A stretch of DNA of 64,000 nucleotides from Guadua angustifolia (GCA_036346375.1 CM070515.1:11058423-11122422), one strand, 5' to 3'; numbered from the stretch's first letter, positions 1-11,703 are shown. The notes: generated by a model not told the origin, from the letters alone. Made by a program: numbers and translations.

Positions 1-448
1 GAATTCACTAATTGTGAGTACAAAGAGTGGATTACAGCTCGAGCTTGAACGCTCTATCTGTGTCTACTGGTCTATCGTTGGTGTTCTGCCCCCTGTACAC
101 ATGCCTTGCGAGGCCTTATATCCTCCCTGATGTTGCCTGTAACGGACGGGAGAGATTCTCGGGGTAGTGGCTTCGTGCACATTGATGGTGGGTTGTAACT
201 GCCCCGAAAATGCCGCCCATGCCTACCTTGATGTCATTACCCAGGTCTTGGTAACCGCCGAGTAAGCGCACTCCTTCGAGCCAAGGTCGAGGTCGGGCGG
301 GGACGAGATCACCTACCGCCCCGAGCTTGAGGTCGCGCGGGTTCCAGCGTTGCTTAGGTCTTGGGCGGGACCCCCTTGTCGTATCACCCCGAGCTAGGGA
401 CCCCTGTTGACCGCGTATTGACTTGTCAGAGATTTCCCAGTCCTCGTC
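1..448. other. Unassigned flank, no gene recognised
   Basis: I see no coding exon here. The stretch is moderately GC-rich and open frames on both strands lack any recognisable domain. It ends where the copia RNase H homology starts (about 449). It could be part of another LTR-type repeat, but I find no clear TG/CA boundary. Confidence 0.3.
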
Positions 449-1404
449 AGGTGGGATATACGAGAACTGGCTATCTATCTGATTCCCATAGTGCCAAATC
501 TCATATTGGATTTGTGTTTCTCTACAGTGGTACAACTATTTCTTGATGGTCTTTTAAGAAGATATTGGTAGCTACTTCTAACAACCACTCAGAGATAATA
601 GCATTATATGAAGCCTCACATGAATGTGTTTAGTTAAGACGTATGATTAGGCATATCTAGAAGTCATGTGGCATTAACACCTTCGATACCTCCATAATTA
701 TCTATGTAGATAATGCTACTCGTGTTGCACAAATACAAATAGGTTATGTAAAGAACAATATCACGAAGCATATTGCCCATAAAATTTTCTATCCTCACAA
801 ACTCTAGAAAAAAGATGAAATAAAGATTCTGCAATCTAAATCATGTGAAAATTTAGCTAATTTATTTACTAAGTTTTTGCTAATATCTAGTGTGTAAAGA
901 TATGTTCATGGCATTGGAATAAGGCGACTTAAAGAGATATAGAGTTTAGAGGGAGTAAATCCGTGAACTATAACCCTTAGTGTGATCCTGAAAGTACCAT
1001 GCTAATCTAAAATATTACGAGTTGCACTTTTTTCTGTGGTGAGTTTTTCTGAAGTTTTTTCACATGAGGGTTTTTAATGAGGCAACAAGTATGGTACAAT
1101 ATGTGGATGTAATATACTATTTATCTATCTCTTTTTTCACTGAGTTTTTTGGTGGAGTTTTTTATGAGACATGCATGAGACAGTATTGGCCTAAGGGGAG
1201 TGTTAAGATATAACTAAACTCTATGGTTTGGTTGACGAATTTCAAAACTATAGCCCCTATCGTACTAGCGAAATTGAAAATCAATAAAAAGAGAGAAAAT
1301 AGTTTATATTCCCTATATCCGATATTCATCAATTATATTTATTTATTGGGCATTCTTGATTGATATTAGATTTTATTAGGGCGATCTATATTATTATTTA
1401 ATAG
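449..1404 (+). pseudogene. Ty1/copia 3' fragment: RNase H, PPT and LTR start
   Basis: The + strand reads as a decayed copia RNase H, with the characteristic order GYLSD, then LVATS-like, then EII/ALYEASHECV, then a DNA(T)xxVAQ segment around 700-740. Several in-frame stops and frameshifts interrupt it. A polypurine tract (AAGGGGAG, 1193-1200) is followed by TGTTAAGATAT at 1201, the expected LTR start. The LTR is cut off at about 1404 by the oppositely oriented copia element next to it. Dead fragment. Confidence 0.75.
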
Positions 1405-1635
1405 TGTTGCAAAACAAAGTCATTCGTCCTTGATCAACCAAGGCGCATCAATAGAATAGCAAGCGAGCACATACAATGTAGGGAGGAATTCTGTTCTATC
1501 TCTTTATTAGATTAGTTCTCTTGTACAAGATGGTGCCAAATATATAGTACAAGATAGCAATAGATAAATTTAGATTCGCCCACAGATAGATAGAGTCTAA
1601 CCAAATATAGACTCAAATCAATCCATATCTTAACA
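1405..1635 (-). repeat. 3' LTR of the minus-strand copia element
   Basis: In minus orientation it starts TGTTAAGATATGG and ends TTTTGCAACA. Its inner part matches 5327-5567, including the segment around the GAATTCCTCCCTACATTG motif. Confidence 0.7.
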
Positions 1636-1989
1636 CTCTCCTTGGGTGAATACTGCGTAATGCACATGCCTCATTAAAAACTCCTCTTAAAAACCCAATG
1701 AGAAATAAGAGATAGAGAAAAGAGTACATTGCACTCACACACCGTGTTACACTAGTTGCCTCATTAAAAACCTTCATGTGAGAAAACTTTAGGAAAACTC
1801 ACTGAGAGAAAAAGAGTGCAACTTATAGACTTCTAGATTTAAAGTAGGATCTTAAGATCATGTTTAGGATCATGGTTCAGGGATTTACTCCTCCTAAACT
1901 CTGTATATCTCTAAGTCATCTCATTCCAATACCATTGACACATTTTGGAATGTAGATTTTGGCAAGGGCTTAGCGAATAAATCTACAAG

Positions 1990-4270
1990 ATTTTCACATG
2001 ATTTAGTTTACAGAATCTTTATCTCACTATTCTTCTGGAGTCTATGAGTATAGAAAAGTTTAGGAGCAATACAATTCATGATATTGTTTTTCACAAAACC
2101 CATTTGCATTTGTGCAACACAAGTAGCATTATCTTCATAGATAATTATGGGGGTATCGACGGTATTAAGACCACATGACTTTTGGATATGGTTAATCACA
2201 CGTCTTAGCCAAACACACTCACGTGAGGCTTCATATAAAGTTTATAATCTCTGAGTGGTTGGTAAAAGTGGCTACCAAAGTCTGCTCAAAAGACCGCCAA
2301 AAAACAGTTGTACCACCACAAAGAAATACAAAACTAGTTTAAGATGTGGCACTGTGAGGATCAGACAAATAGCCAACATCCATATATCCCACCATAGTTA
2401 AGTCCTGATTCTTCTAGAAAAATAATCCAAGATCTTGAATACTTTGGAGGTATCTGAGTAAAATCTTGACATCAGCCTAATATCTTTTAGTTAGGGCTAC
2501 ACTGTGTCTTGCTAGCAGATTTACTACGAATGCAATATCAGACCTTGTGCAATTCGCAAAATATATAAGTGCTCAAATGACGCTTAATTATGGAATTTTA
2601 GGGTCTAAGACTTTCTCATTTTTCATCATCGATCTGCAAAAGGAACTTTATCCAATTCAAAGGATCTTACTACCATAGGGGTTTTCAAATGATGAGATTT
2701 TTCCATATTAAATCTTTCCAATATCTTCTTTGTATAGGTAGACTAATGTATAAAAAATACTTCTAGAAAATGCTCTTGCTGTAGGCCTAAGCAATTATTT
2801 GGTTTTACCCAAATCATTTAAGGTAAGAACTTGCTTTCTTTATATCATCTATGGTTCCGATGATATTCAGGTCACCGACTGTCGACATTTGTTGTCGACA
2901 ATAATGAAAACGGGACTAGGCGTTGGATCCAAACTCGATGGTAGCACAAGACGCAAAAATTATACAGATTCAGACTCTCACGAAGGAGATAATACCTTAG
3001 TCCTGTGCTCTGAGATTATGTGTATCTAGCCTATTACTGATGATATTCTCTTCTTCCTGATGTTATCCTACCCCACTTTATATAGCAGAGGGGGGAGGTT
3101 ACAAGGGAGAGTCCTGATCGGTTACAAGGTGGAGATTGCATCTCTTTTCCTTATCTGTTGAACATGATAACGGTCAAGATTATAATCGTATCCGACCTAA
3201 ATAAGGTTGGTTGCTATCTTTAGAGTCCTTGTGTCATACACGTTGGAAGCGGCCTAGGTGGTATCCATCTTCTTGCTGCCAGCTCGGCCCATCCTCTCCT
3301 GGATGATCCATTCCGCCCCCTTGTAGACACCCGGGGTCCATATACTCCACACCGACATAAACTAAGATAATATAGAATCCATTCTGAGATTTTTTATGAA
3401 CACACAGAGACAATTGGAGTACCCTTCTTCAAAAGGAACTCACCAAGTCGGTTATACCACATTCTCCCTGACTGATTTTCCGTATAGCCATCTCTGTAGT
3501 TTAACGCTACACATGTTGTGATTTCATTTATTAGGATCTAGAACTATGACTCCTTCAGGGATTCTCATATAAATATATGTATCCATTGATCCATATAAAT
3601 ATGTGGCCACTACATCCATCAACTCTATTGATAAATTTAAGCTAGCTGTCATTGATATCAAGTATCGAAACTTTATTCTATTCATTACAGGAGAGAAACT
3701 TCCATCGTAATAGATATCAAGTCTCTGCATGAACTCTTGTGCTACAAACCTCACTTTATAACTCACCATCTAGTTATTTTCATTTCTCTTCCGGATGAAA
3801 ATCCAGTTTGATCCTACAGGGACCACTTTATAAGGTGTTCGATTGACAGAACCAAATACTTTCCTCTTATTAAGCGAGCGCAACTCTGCTTTAATTGCTT
3901 CTTTTTATTTGACCCTATCTGAGCGCTTCTCGCACTCTGCCATGAACATTGGTTCTTGATTTAGATCAATTAATTTTGAAGCAAAATATATATCGATAAT
4001 TGTAGGTTTTTTTATTACACAAACTCTCCTAAATTACTTTAGGGATATCTCTCCATTAATTTATTCTAACTCCTCATGATTTCCCACAACGATGAAGTCT
4101 AGGCATTCTGATATCCCAACGTTAGATTGTGCACGTAAGAACTCAATGGGGTTGTTATCTTCATGATGACTCACTTCAGAGAAGTTACCATCTTCAGAAT
4201 GGATCACTTCAGAGATTTTCTCAACATCAGGTAGAACTTCTTCAACTATCTCAAGTAGTGTTCTCATTTG
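1990..4270 (-). pseudogene. copia pol remnant (RT and RNase H)
   Basis: Minus strand. 4270-3524 holds the start of reverse transcriptase, with the family pattern YKxRxVAQxF, then SPVMxxIxFRYLIS, then LMDVVxxYLYGS, then IYMxIPEG. 3520-3357 continues with the LYGLK-like and CVFIK-like segments in broken frames. The catalytic YVDD-type segment is split by the solo LTR at 2880-3351 and resumes at about 2874, followed by DLGKTK and the RNase H part (2199-2008, with SCGLNTxDTPIIIYEDNATCVAQ). Stops and frameshifts throughout make it non-functional. Confidence 0.8.
2880..3351 (-). mobile_element. Solo LTR inside copia RT (TSD CCGAC)
   Basis: A 472-bp block starts TGTCGACA and ends CTCCACA. It is flanked by a perfect 5-bp duplication, CCGAC, at 2875-2879 and 3352-3356. 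Read on the minus strand it is TGTGGAG...TGTCGACA and has a TATA-like CTATATAAAG about two thirds of the way through. Removing it reconnects the copia RT frame across the YVDD-type region, which confirms the insertion. No internal region, so it is a solo LTR left by recombination; family not identified. Confidence 0.85.
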
Positions 4271-4593
4271 TTCGATTCTTTATTTCTACGAATATCTCCG
4301 CAAAATTGAGTCATGTGTACGTAGAGGCCTTCCCCTCATTTTATCATGAGGGATAAGAGTGAAATCAATATCCTTCTGGGTTATTTTCACTCTTTTCAAA
4401 TGCTTTTACTATAATAAATGAGATCTTATCACTCTCTTATGATCAGTGAAGGCATTAGTAGATTATTAGCTATTTATTACAGATTTATTCTCCTCTGAAT
4501 TTCAAGTCAAATTTTTTTAGTGTATGGGTCTAAGGACTGAATGGCAGTGACATTTCTGTCTATTTTTTAGTATTCTTTAATATAGTACTTATC

Positions 4594-5326
4594 CCTCTTT
4601 AATGTCAAAAAAAATTTGTCAGGCGTGCGGTTGAGCCTTCAGACGTGCGGCTGAGCGTAGGGTACGGCGGCCATTGGTGCGGCCGAGCGGATAAGTCCTC
4701 AGGCGCAGGGAGGCCAGTGCGATGCACGATGACAAGCGTACGGGCGGTTGTTGACAGGCGGCTAGCCGAAACGACCTCGGGCGCAAGCTCACCCACCACG
4801 CGCTGAGGGCGCGAGGCGGTGGGTGGAGGCCCTTGGCAGCGATGCCTCCCAGGCACAAGGCAACCGAGAACAGCGACGCTAGCGGCGAGCATGGTTCCCC
4901 TTGCGCGGCAGCGAGCGACGGGCGATGAGGCAAGCGGCGAGCGGCTGCTGGCCGGTGCGATGCGCGATCAGCGGCACGCTGAGGCCGATGCCCTCATGAG
5001 AGCATCAGGCACCAGTGCGGCGATGGACTGAGATGACTCGGCCTTCGGGACCAAGGTGGCCAGCAATCGTTGGTTGGTACAACCGAAGAAGCAAAAGAAA
5101 ATTTCTTTCGTAATCAATACATAGAAAATCCCTAATTTGTCAATTTAATTCAGATGACTAAACTAGAAAATAATCTACAGGATTGAGGGACTGTTCGTGC
5201 GTAGCTCAAACTTACATATGGTTTGAAGTTTCAATCACGTGATGCCTGACGAATTCGATGCAATATAGATTGTCGTTGGCAAACGATCACAATCGGTGGC
5301 TTTGGAGGAGCTTCGTGCTGAGAACG
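4594..5326. other. GC-rich segment inside the copia element, unassigned
   Basis: The 4620-5060 part is far more GC-rich than the copia sequence on either side. Overlapping open frames are explained by composition and show no domain. It may be a captured genomic fragment or a replaced gag region. The minus-strand PBS-like segment lies at 5311-5326. Confidence 0.35.
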
Positions 5327-5567
5327 TGTTGTAAAATGAAGTTGTTCGCCTTGATTAACCACGGTGCATGGATAGAATAGCAAGCGAGCACACGTAATGT
5401 AGGGAGGAATTCTGTTCTCTTTTTATTATATTGGTTCTCTTGTACCAAATGTGTCAAATGTACAGTAAAAGACAGTAAAAAAAATAGATTTGAATTCATC
5501 TACGTGTAGATAAAATCTAACCAAATATGAATTCAAATTGAGACCCATGGGATTCTTTTCACCAACA
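5327..5567 (-). repeat. 5' LTR of the minus-strand copia element
   Basis: Read on the minus strand it starts TGTTGGTGAAAAG and ends ATTTTACAACA. It shares the central block with the LTR at 1405-1635, but the outermost bases differ considerably. Confidence 0.6.
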
Positions 5568-6584
5568 AATGCTTGGCCTACTCGGATTCTTCTGTCACCA
5601 AAGCAGCGTCAAAAGTGGTGCATTGGAGAATGGAGATGTCCTTTTCACGATTAGAAACCACTCTATTTTTGCGTCGCATAGGTCGCATCTGTCAAGAACA
5701 CACTACTACTCTCGCAGTCTCTTTAACTTTAAGCGATTCCAGATACCACCAGTTCGCTACCTGGAAGCTTCGGCGGTTTTGGCAAGAGAAAGTCATAAAG
5801 CAGAGCAACGGGCAGAAATGCCAAAGATCCCAACGAACGACGACGGCGTTGGCGACACGGCCGCATGCGTGGGCCAGCGTGTTCCCCAGGGCAGAGACCG
5901 CGATGCAATTTTATAAGAGCAGACGGCTTGGCTCGTCGCCGAAGAGAGAGGGCCAAGCCTGCGGCATCATGCGAATCATGAGCCGCCGGAGCAAATGCAT
6001 TCAGAAATTGGGCCATGTTCTTCTCCTCCATGTTCATGTGACCTGAGAAGTTAATAAGGTTCTCACATAGATTGTCCTGCGCAAATTGGTGCAGTGGAGT
6101 GGGACCTCAATGCCTCATGTGCCTCTGCTTAGATTTGTTGCTGAACGCCTAACCTTCAGGCTGTGGAGATTTAGGACCTGCAGGTTTGTTGCTGAACCTA
6201 CTGAATAGATTTTTTCGGTACACTAAATTTAATATAAATTGTTTATTTATTTTAATCTAATAGATCAGATTAGTTAGTATCTATTTATATTTATTCTAGT
6301 AGCAGAATAATAGAAATACCCTTAACCAATCAATAGCTAGATCTGATTTCAACTATCTACTATATATTACCAATATAATATGCTGTAAAATTTCGTACAG
6401 AATAACCAGAGACATTTCAACTGCCAACAGGCAATTACTCGTGGTCATGTATTGCTGATGCAGCAGGTAAGTTGAGAAGCCATATATGCCATGAGGCTTT
6501 GCATGATCTGAAGCAGCCTGCGGGTATTTGACGTGCAGAAATGGCAGATACAGTTGTCTCAGGTACCATGGCACCTATCAGTAA
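5568..6584. other. No gene recognised
   Basis: Open frames up to 157 codons exist on both strands (for example 5573-6046 + and 5729-6037 -). None has a recognisable domain, signal or splice-supported continuation. The AT-rich 6200-6380 part is featureless. Confidence 0.3.
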
Positions 6585-6593
6585 TTCTTAGTG

Positions 6594-6984
6594 GGGGAAT
6601 ATTCAGTGCTAATGGTGAATTCAGTGCTAATTCCGTGTTAATGGCATGTAGAAGTTTTGAAAAATTCTCAAAAAATTACCACATGTAGGGGAGGTGAACC
6701 TCTACAACCCTGCAAAATTTGAAGATGAAACTCAATCGCATTTGAAAGATATGAAAAAGACAAACAGCAAAAAGAATAGTGCCAAAACAGTAACAAGTAT
6801 TATTCATGTTGAGTTTGTCTTTTTCATATCTTTCAAATGCGATTGAGTTTCATCTTCAAATTTTGCAGGGTTGTAGAGGTTCACCTCCCCTAGATGTGGT
6901 AATTTTTTGAGAATTTTTCAAAACTTCTGCAGGCCATTAGCACGAAATTAACACTGAATTCACATTAGCACTGAATATGTCCCC
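6594..6984. mobile_element. Foldback Mutator-like MITE with 9-bp TSD
   Basis: A 391-bp element whose two halves are near-perfect inverted copies: arms of about 170 bp around a short loop near 6770-6820. Termini read GGGGAATATTCAGTGC on the left and the reverse complement of GCACTGAATATGTCCCC on the right. The identical 9-mer TTCTTAGTG flanks it at 6585-6593 and 6985-6993. The long arms and 9-bp duplication point to a Mutator-type nonautonomous foldback element. A transcript through it would be one long hairpin. Confidence 0.85.
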
Positions 6985-7146
6985 TTCTTAGTGTCTCATA
7001 AATGTTACCGCAGGCACATCTTGTGCTCACACAATACCTGATGCATTTCTGAGCCCGGCAACGAGACAATACCTGATCCACACAAAAACTTGGCAAGGAA
7101 ACGCATAGAGCAATTGCTGAGGTCAAACGATGGCAGGAATTTCATA

Positions 7147-7373
7147 CTTCCTCCAAACATGAATAGTTATTATTTTAGATATAGGTATATTAAACTTTCA
7201 AAACTAACTATCAATATCTTTTTAAATATTTAAATTAAATACATGAAAATCATATATGTATATTTGTATCAAAAAGTACTTTATAAATATATTATAATAA
7301 AAAGTAGTGGTTAAAGCTGCACTTTAAAAAACCATATCAATATCTAAAACGACAACTATTTATGACCGGGGAG
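7147..7373. mobile_element. Stowaway-like MITE
   Basis: Left end CTTCCTCCAAACATGAATAG and right end CTATTTATGACCGGGGAG are imperfect inverted repeats, including a shared TTTTAGATAT segment. The core is AT-rich. TA flanks the left side; the right dinucleotide is CA, so the TA duplication is not intact. The terminal CTCCxTCC style is typical of Tc1/mariner-type MITEs. Confidence 0.65.
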
Positions 7374-7774
7374 CATGTTTCAAGCATGCCTCTACCGCAC
7401 AACTAGTACCTTGCCGGTCTAGTGTGGAACTTGTTAATCCAGTGATTTCACCAAATGCAAATAGTAAATGAATACTTCACAATAAGGATTTTTGTTTAAA
7501 TGCATGATTTTTCAAGTTATACAATTTGTTAAAAATTACACTTCGAAATTTTTAGTTCAACCTGAATCAATTGTAACTGCAGTTGAAAAGTTGAGAAGCA
7601 AAAATATATTTTACCGGCCTACCGGGAGAATTGTATTAAGGAAATATTCCGAAATGCTGAACACGAATGACAAGTGGTAAAAAATAAAACGGCCGCTCTC
7701 CAACATTCCAGACATATAATTGCAATGGCATGTGAAGGAACGGAGATTTCCACAAATATTGTACAATTCGTTCC
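7374..7774. other. No gene recognised
   Basis: A 62-codon frame at 7492-7680 (+) has no recognisable domain. Nothing else is visible before the solo LTR. Confidence 0.3.
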
Positions 7775-7779
7775 ACTGT

Positions 7780-8262
7780 TGTTGTAGGTGTGAAAACCGA
7801 ACGAGAGAGGGGATGGACGTCGGCCGTTTAACGGGTTGTCATCCACGAGAGTGGAAATGACACGGGGATTTATACAGGTTTGGGGTCTGAGAGGACCACT
7901 CTATTCCTGTCAACGAGCCTACGAGGGTCAGTCTTCGGAGGGCAGGGTCCCGAGGGCTCGTCAGTTTTGAGTCTTCCTTTATAATACTCAAGAGAGCTCC
8001 CTCTTACAAATGAGAGGAGGAGGGGTATTTATAGACTCTTGGCCTGTACAAATGACTAAAATACCCCCTAACAAGAATGGCTAGACTATGAGTATAAAAG
8101 AAAGGTAATGTCGTTTTTTTGGTACAAATGACCGAAATACCCCTTACGAGGATAACTAGTCTATTAGTACAAGTGAGGGGTAATATCGTCTTCGGCTGTT
8201 ATGGCTGCAATCTCTTGATCTATATGTTGCACTATCGGTAGTTCTTTAGGTATTCTCCAACA
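7780..8262 (-). mobile_element. Solo LTR (TSD ACTGT)
   Basis: A 483-bp block starts TGTTGTAGG and ends TCTCCAACA, giving TGTTG/CAACA inverted termini. A perfect 5-bp duplication ACTGT flanks it at 7775-7779 and 8263-8267. On the minus strand a TATA-like CTATAAATACCCC lies in the middle, so the promoter reads leftwards. No internal sequence, hence a solo LTR; family not assigned. Confidence 0.85.
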
Positions 8263-8267
8263 ACTGT

Positions 8268-8736
8268 AGCAACAAATTGTTCACGAATCTCGAGCATTCA
8301 ATGCATCGACTGGACAGGAACCCGTCCTGTGCAAAGATACCCAGGGAATCGCAAAACAGTAACGTTGAACAAAGGTACCGTAGTCTGAATGATGTGAAAA
8401 TAAATTAACAGATCTTCAGCTTCTTAAATGAGTAGCAAGGAAATAATACATAATATCAAATACTATATAGCATTTACAAGCACTGATCTAAATATCTGCA
8501 GAATAAATATGCCATAAACTGGCAATTACTTGACTGAAACCGGAGATACTCTGATACACATTTATGCTGCACAATATGCCGGCACGGTACGGCACACGTC
8601 CACCTCAGGTCTGATACACATTTACGCTGCACAACATACTATAAAAAAAACAGCTCAAATTTTCCAGAGGATTAGTGCAAGTATGAATCAAATTGAAACT
8701 TCAGATGAAAGATTCGAACTTCTGTAACAGTGGGAT
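8268..8736 (-). other. Downstream flank / likely 3' UTR of the lactonase gene
   Basis: Directly downstream of the stop codon of the 6-phosphogluconolactonase gene. It contains a partial direct repeat of the CTGATACACATTTA(C/T)GCTGCACAA motif (about 8550-8635). I cannot fix the polyadenylation site. Confidence 0.4.
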
Positions 8737-10599
8737 TCAAATGCTTGATAACATTGACACAGCTGGCTTGTCAGTGAACCAAGTGAACTCTCCGTCTTGC
8801 AGCGAAACCATTTCAACCGGTAGCAAATCTGACGAGCTTTGCTTGTCGGAAAGCGCTTTATGTACTGCACCAGCTTTCCCAGCACCAGTGACCACAAGTG
8901 CAATATGTGCGGACGAATTGACCACCGGTAAAGTAAATGTTATTCTCTCGGGTGGTGGCTTTGGAGAATCCTTGATAAAGCTGACCCACTTCTGGTTTTC
9001 GTTGACAATTGGGTGACCAGGGAAGAGGGAGGCAACATGGCCATCAGGGCCCATCCCTAGAAGCGTAAGATCAAACTTGGGGAACCCAGTTACTGGTGAC
9101 ATTGCAATCACACCGTTCTTAGCAAGTTGCTTTAAGCGAGTTTCATAGTCATCAGCAGCCCCCTCAGCTGACAGTGCATCATTTATGCCGTAAACTTGGC
9201 TAGCAGGAATCGGCACCTATATTGTTGAAAGACATATAGATAAAAACTTCTTAGTACAATTATGTTGACAGAGAACAGAGGTTGCCAATATATGGCAAGA
9301 ATAAGGCCCTATTTGGCAAAATTCCAAATCCCAGCTCCACCTAAACTAAATTGAATTAAGTTTATATTTTAGTCTAAAATGTAAACAAGATAACCCCTTA
9401 AACACTCTTAATGTACCCACGGCTCTAGCTTCATAAATTTCTGAAGTTAGGAATACCCTGCTCCACCAACTCCACGGATTTTGATAGAGCTGAAGCTGTG
9501 CCAAACGACCCATAAACCATCTAAGTCTGAGAGTACATATATGATTAATGAACTACACACAAATATGTTACACATGTAGATGAGTTCAAGTTGAATTTGA
9601 CTATGCACATCTGAGTGGGAGTTGTAATATATAAGGTAGACTGCATACACATTCTTTCTAGGAGAGACCAATCAAAATTCCAGAAAGATCAACTCAGTGT
9701 CTCTGAATTGATAATAATGTGTGCCACTGAAGTTAGTAAACCTATTGCACATTTTTCACAAACTATTAACCACATATGTGTCAAAATCCCAATATCGACA
9801 AGGGCCATAAAGAATTACATAATCTAAATCCAACAAAACATGCGGAGCAGTATATAATCTACACACAATTTCCACATTGCCATTTTCCGCCGTTCAAAGG
9901 CTCAACACGATCCCATTTCTGCATTGTATCATATCCATCGGAACAATAAAATCCCAACCTCCAACCACCGAACAAGTCATCGAATTAAAGAAACCAACTA
10001 CATATGTGAGTACCTTTGAGAGCAACCCATCCATGGCGAGCTTGTAGTTGCTATACGCATGGTCCTTCGGCACCACCCTCTCATCCACCCAGAACACGTG
10101 CCATTTGCTCCAGTCCAGCGCCTCCAGGTACGGCGGCTCCGCCAATTTCCTGCGAAACCCAACTGTAAAACCTCTACACGATCCAAAACCCTACGAGAAA
10201 TAAGAAAGATGCGATCTTGAGTAGGTCCAAGAACCTGAGTGCCTTGATGAGAGAGCCGCCGGAGAGCACGACGGTGAAGGCGCCCCTCTCGGCGGCAAAC
10301 TTTCCCGACAGCTCCGCCGTGTATTCGGCAAGCGAAGCCGCTAGGTTCACCTCGGCATCGAAGATGAGCAACTTCTTCCTGCACGCCGCCTCACCGGCGG
10401 CGGCGGCGGCGGCCGAGGCCATGGCGGAGACCGGGTCAAGGGGAGAGTGGGAGGGGGCGGAGGATGATAAGAGTTTGGAGGGAATAGATCGACGGAGGCT
10501 CGCCCGGACCTTGGATGCCGGCGAAGATCGGCGGCGGCTGACTGAGGAGAGGGAGGTCGAGGCGGTTGCGGCGATGGAGGAGACGGCGGAGATGGACAT
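8737..10599 (-). CDS. 6-phosphogluconolactonase, probably plastidial (3 exons)
   Basis: Hydrolyses 6-phosphogluconolactone in the oxidative pentose phosphate pathway. Exons on the minus strand are 10599-10235, 10149-10014 and 9216-8737; all junctions are GT-AG and phases fit, giving 326 residues. Family signatures are visible: VLSGGS (residues 111-116), the WVDERVVP segment (142-149) and LGMGPDGH (220-227), followed by ASLFPG. The Ser/Arg/Ala-rich first ~60 residues look like a chloroplast transit peptide. A second Met at about residue 60, just before the conserved domain, could give a shorter cytosolic form. I chose the upstream ATG because a TATA-like GTATAAAG lies about 85 bp before it. 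A Tourist-like MITE (9305-9511) sits in intron 2 without disturbing the splice sites. Confidence 0.92.
9305..9511. mobile_element. Tourist-like MITE in intron 2
   Basis: Left end GGCCCTATTTGGCA and right end (reverse complement) GGGTCGTTTGGCA form imperfect terminal inverted repeats. ATAA, containing the TAA expected for PIF/Harbinger insertions, flanks both sides. It belongs to the same family as 11474-11703, 16832-17051 and 24090-24290, sharing the segments TTTAGTCTAAAATGTAAA and CACTCTTAATGTACCCAC. Confidence 0.75.
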
Positions 10600-10680
10600 G
10601 GTGTTGACGGCGGCGTGGAAAGGGAGAGGGGTTGCGGGTTTGGTGGTAAAAGGGACGGGTGGGTTGGGAGATGTGGGCTA

Positions 10681-10688
10681 CTTTATAC
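10681..10688 (-). promoter_or_regulatory. TATA box of the lactonase gene
   Basis: The minus strand reads GTATAAAG at 10688-10681, about 85 bp upstream of the chosen ATG, which suits a 5' leader of about 50 nt. Confidence 0.55.
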
Positions 10689-10699
10689 CCGTTCAGATC

Positions 10700-11473
10700 G
10701 CGATGGACGGCTAGATCGCGCCGGCCTGCTTCCTTCTGCCGCTTTCGATATGGACACGTGCCTCTGGTGCTGTGGTCTCGTTACTATGCGAAGAGAGAGC
10801 ACAACTGCACTTCACCACCTGCCAATATGAAAATCTTCAGACTTAAAACAAAGAAAATCTAGCGCTAATAGAGCGGAATCCCCAACCAATTCAAATGGCA
10901 ATGTCCAACGAGTATAATATAGAGGATAGAGCTAATCAGTGATCAATACTGTAGCCTTGTAGGTAATGCTAAGCAAATGTTCTTATATCATGTGTGCACA
11001 ATGGTAAAACGTATATATAAATACTGATGACTTATACGGTACTGATGATTTATACATATATATTTATACTGGTAAAACGTATATATTTATACGTATATAT
11101 AAATACTGATGATTTTCACGGATCCGATTTTTTCCTTAAAAAACAGGATCCACCATCTTCTTCTACCTCTTAATAAAATTCACAGCAACTCTCGTGCTAA
11201 CCTTTCGAAAAAAAAATTTATACGGTACAAAAGAAAAATATCTAAGCTGCAAAATATTTTCCTATGCATGCGCCAGATAACAAAGATATTCAGCACAATC
11301 CCATGACCATGAACCAAATAAGTCCTTGGTCATTTACGGAACACAATCTATCTAATAGATTATACAGCTCGACCTCTCATATTCAAATCTCTACACATAA
11401 AATTAATTCAACGAGGTGCCAACATAATGCTCAGGAATTATAAGCATCGTATAAATCAAAAGCCAGTGACTTA
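10700..11473. other. Intergenic; AT-rich tandem ACTGATGA/TATA repeats
   Basis: Region upstream of the lactonase promoter. From about 10990 to 11120 short units built on GGTAAAACGTATATA and ATACTGATGATTTATAC recur several times, a low-complexity tandem array. No gene recognised in the remainder. Confidence 0.5.
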
Positions 11474-11703
11474 GGGTTGTTTGGCACAGCTCTAACTCCA
11501 CCAAAATCTATGAAGTTGGTGGAGCAGGGTATTCCTAATTCCAGAAATTTATGTAACTGGAGCTGTGGGTACATTAAGAGTGTTTAGATGGGTCATCTTA
11601 TTTACATTTTAGACTAAAAATATAAACTTAATTCACTTTATTTAAGCCTACAAGCTGCAGATTTAAGGTGGAGTTGAGATCTGTAACTCTAACAAACATG
11701 ACC
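11474..11703. mobile_element. Tourist-like MITE (TSD TTA)
   Basis: Starts GGGTTGTTTGG after TTA (11471-11473) and ends ACAAACATGACC before TTA (11704-11706). Internally it is the same family as the intronic copy at 9305-9511, in the opposite orientation. Confidence 0.75.

Larger units (their letters stand above)
1405..5567 (-). mobile_element. Degenerate Ty1/copia retrotransposon
   Basis: Two related LTR copies (1405-1635 and 5327-5567), both reading as minus-strand LTRs, bound a region with copia RT and RNase H remnants on the minus strand. The 5' LTR (right side) is followed inwards by a PBS-like segment at 5311-5326. The 3' LTR (left side) is preceded by the purine tract AAGGAGAG. Flanking pentamers AATAG and AATGC agree at only three positions, so a target duplication is not convincing. 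The LTRs are clearly diverged, so the insertion is old. A solo LTR of another family sits inside it at 2880-3351. Gag and integrase are not recognisable. Confidence 0.75.

Noticed and set aside
4605..5031. Overlapping frames in the GC-rich patch of the copia element
   Set aside because: Present in several frames at once, which reflects composition; no family signature.
5573..6046. 157-codon and 115-codon frames beside the copia element
   Set aside because: Overlapping frames on both strands with no domain; likely chance frames in GC-rich DNA.
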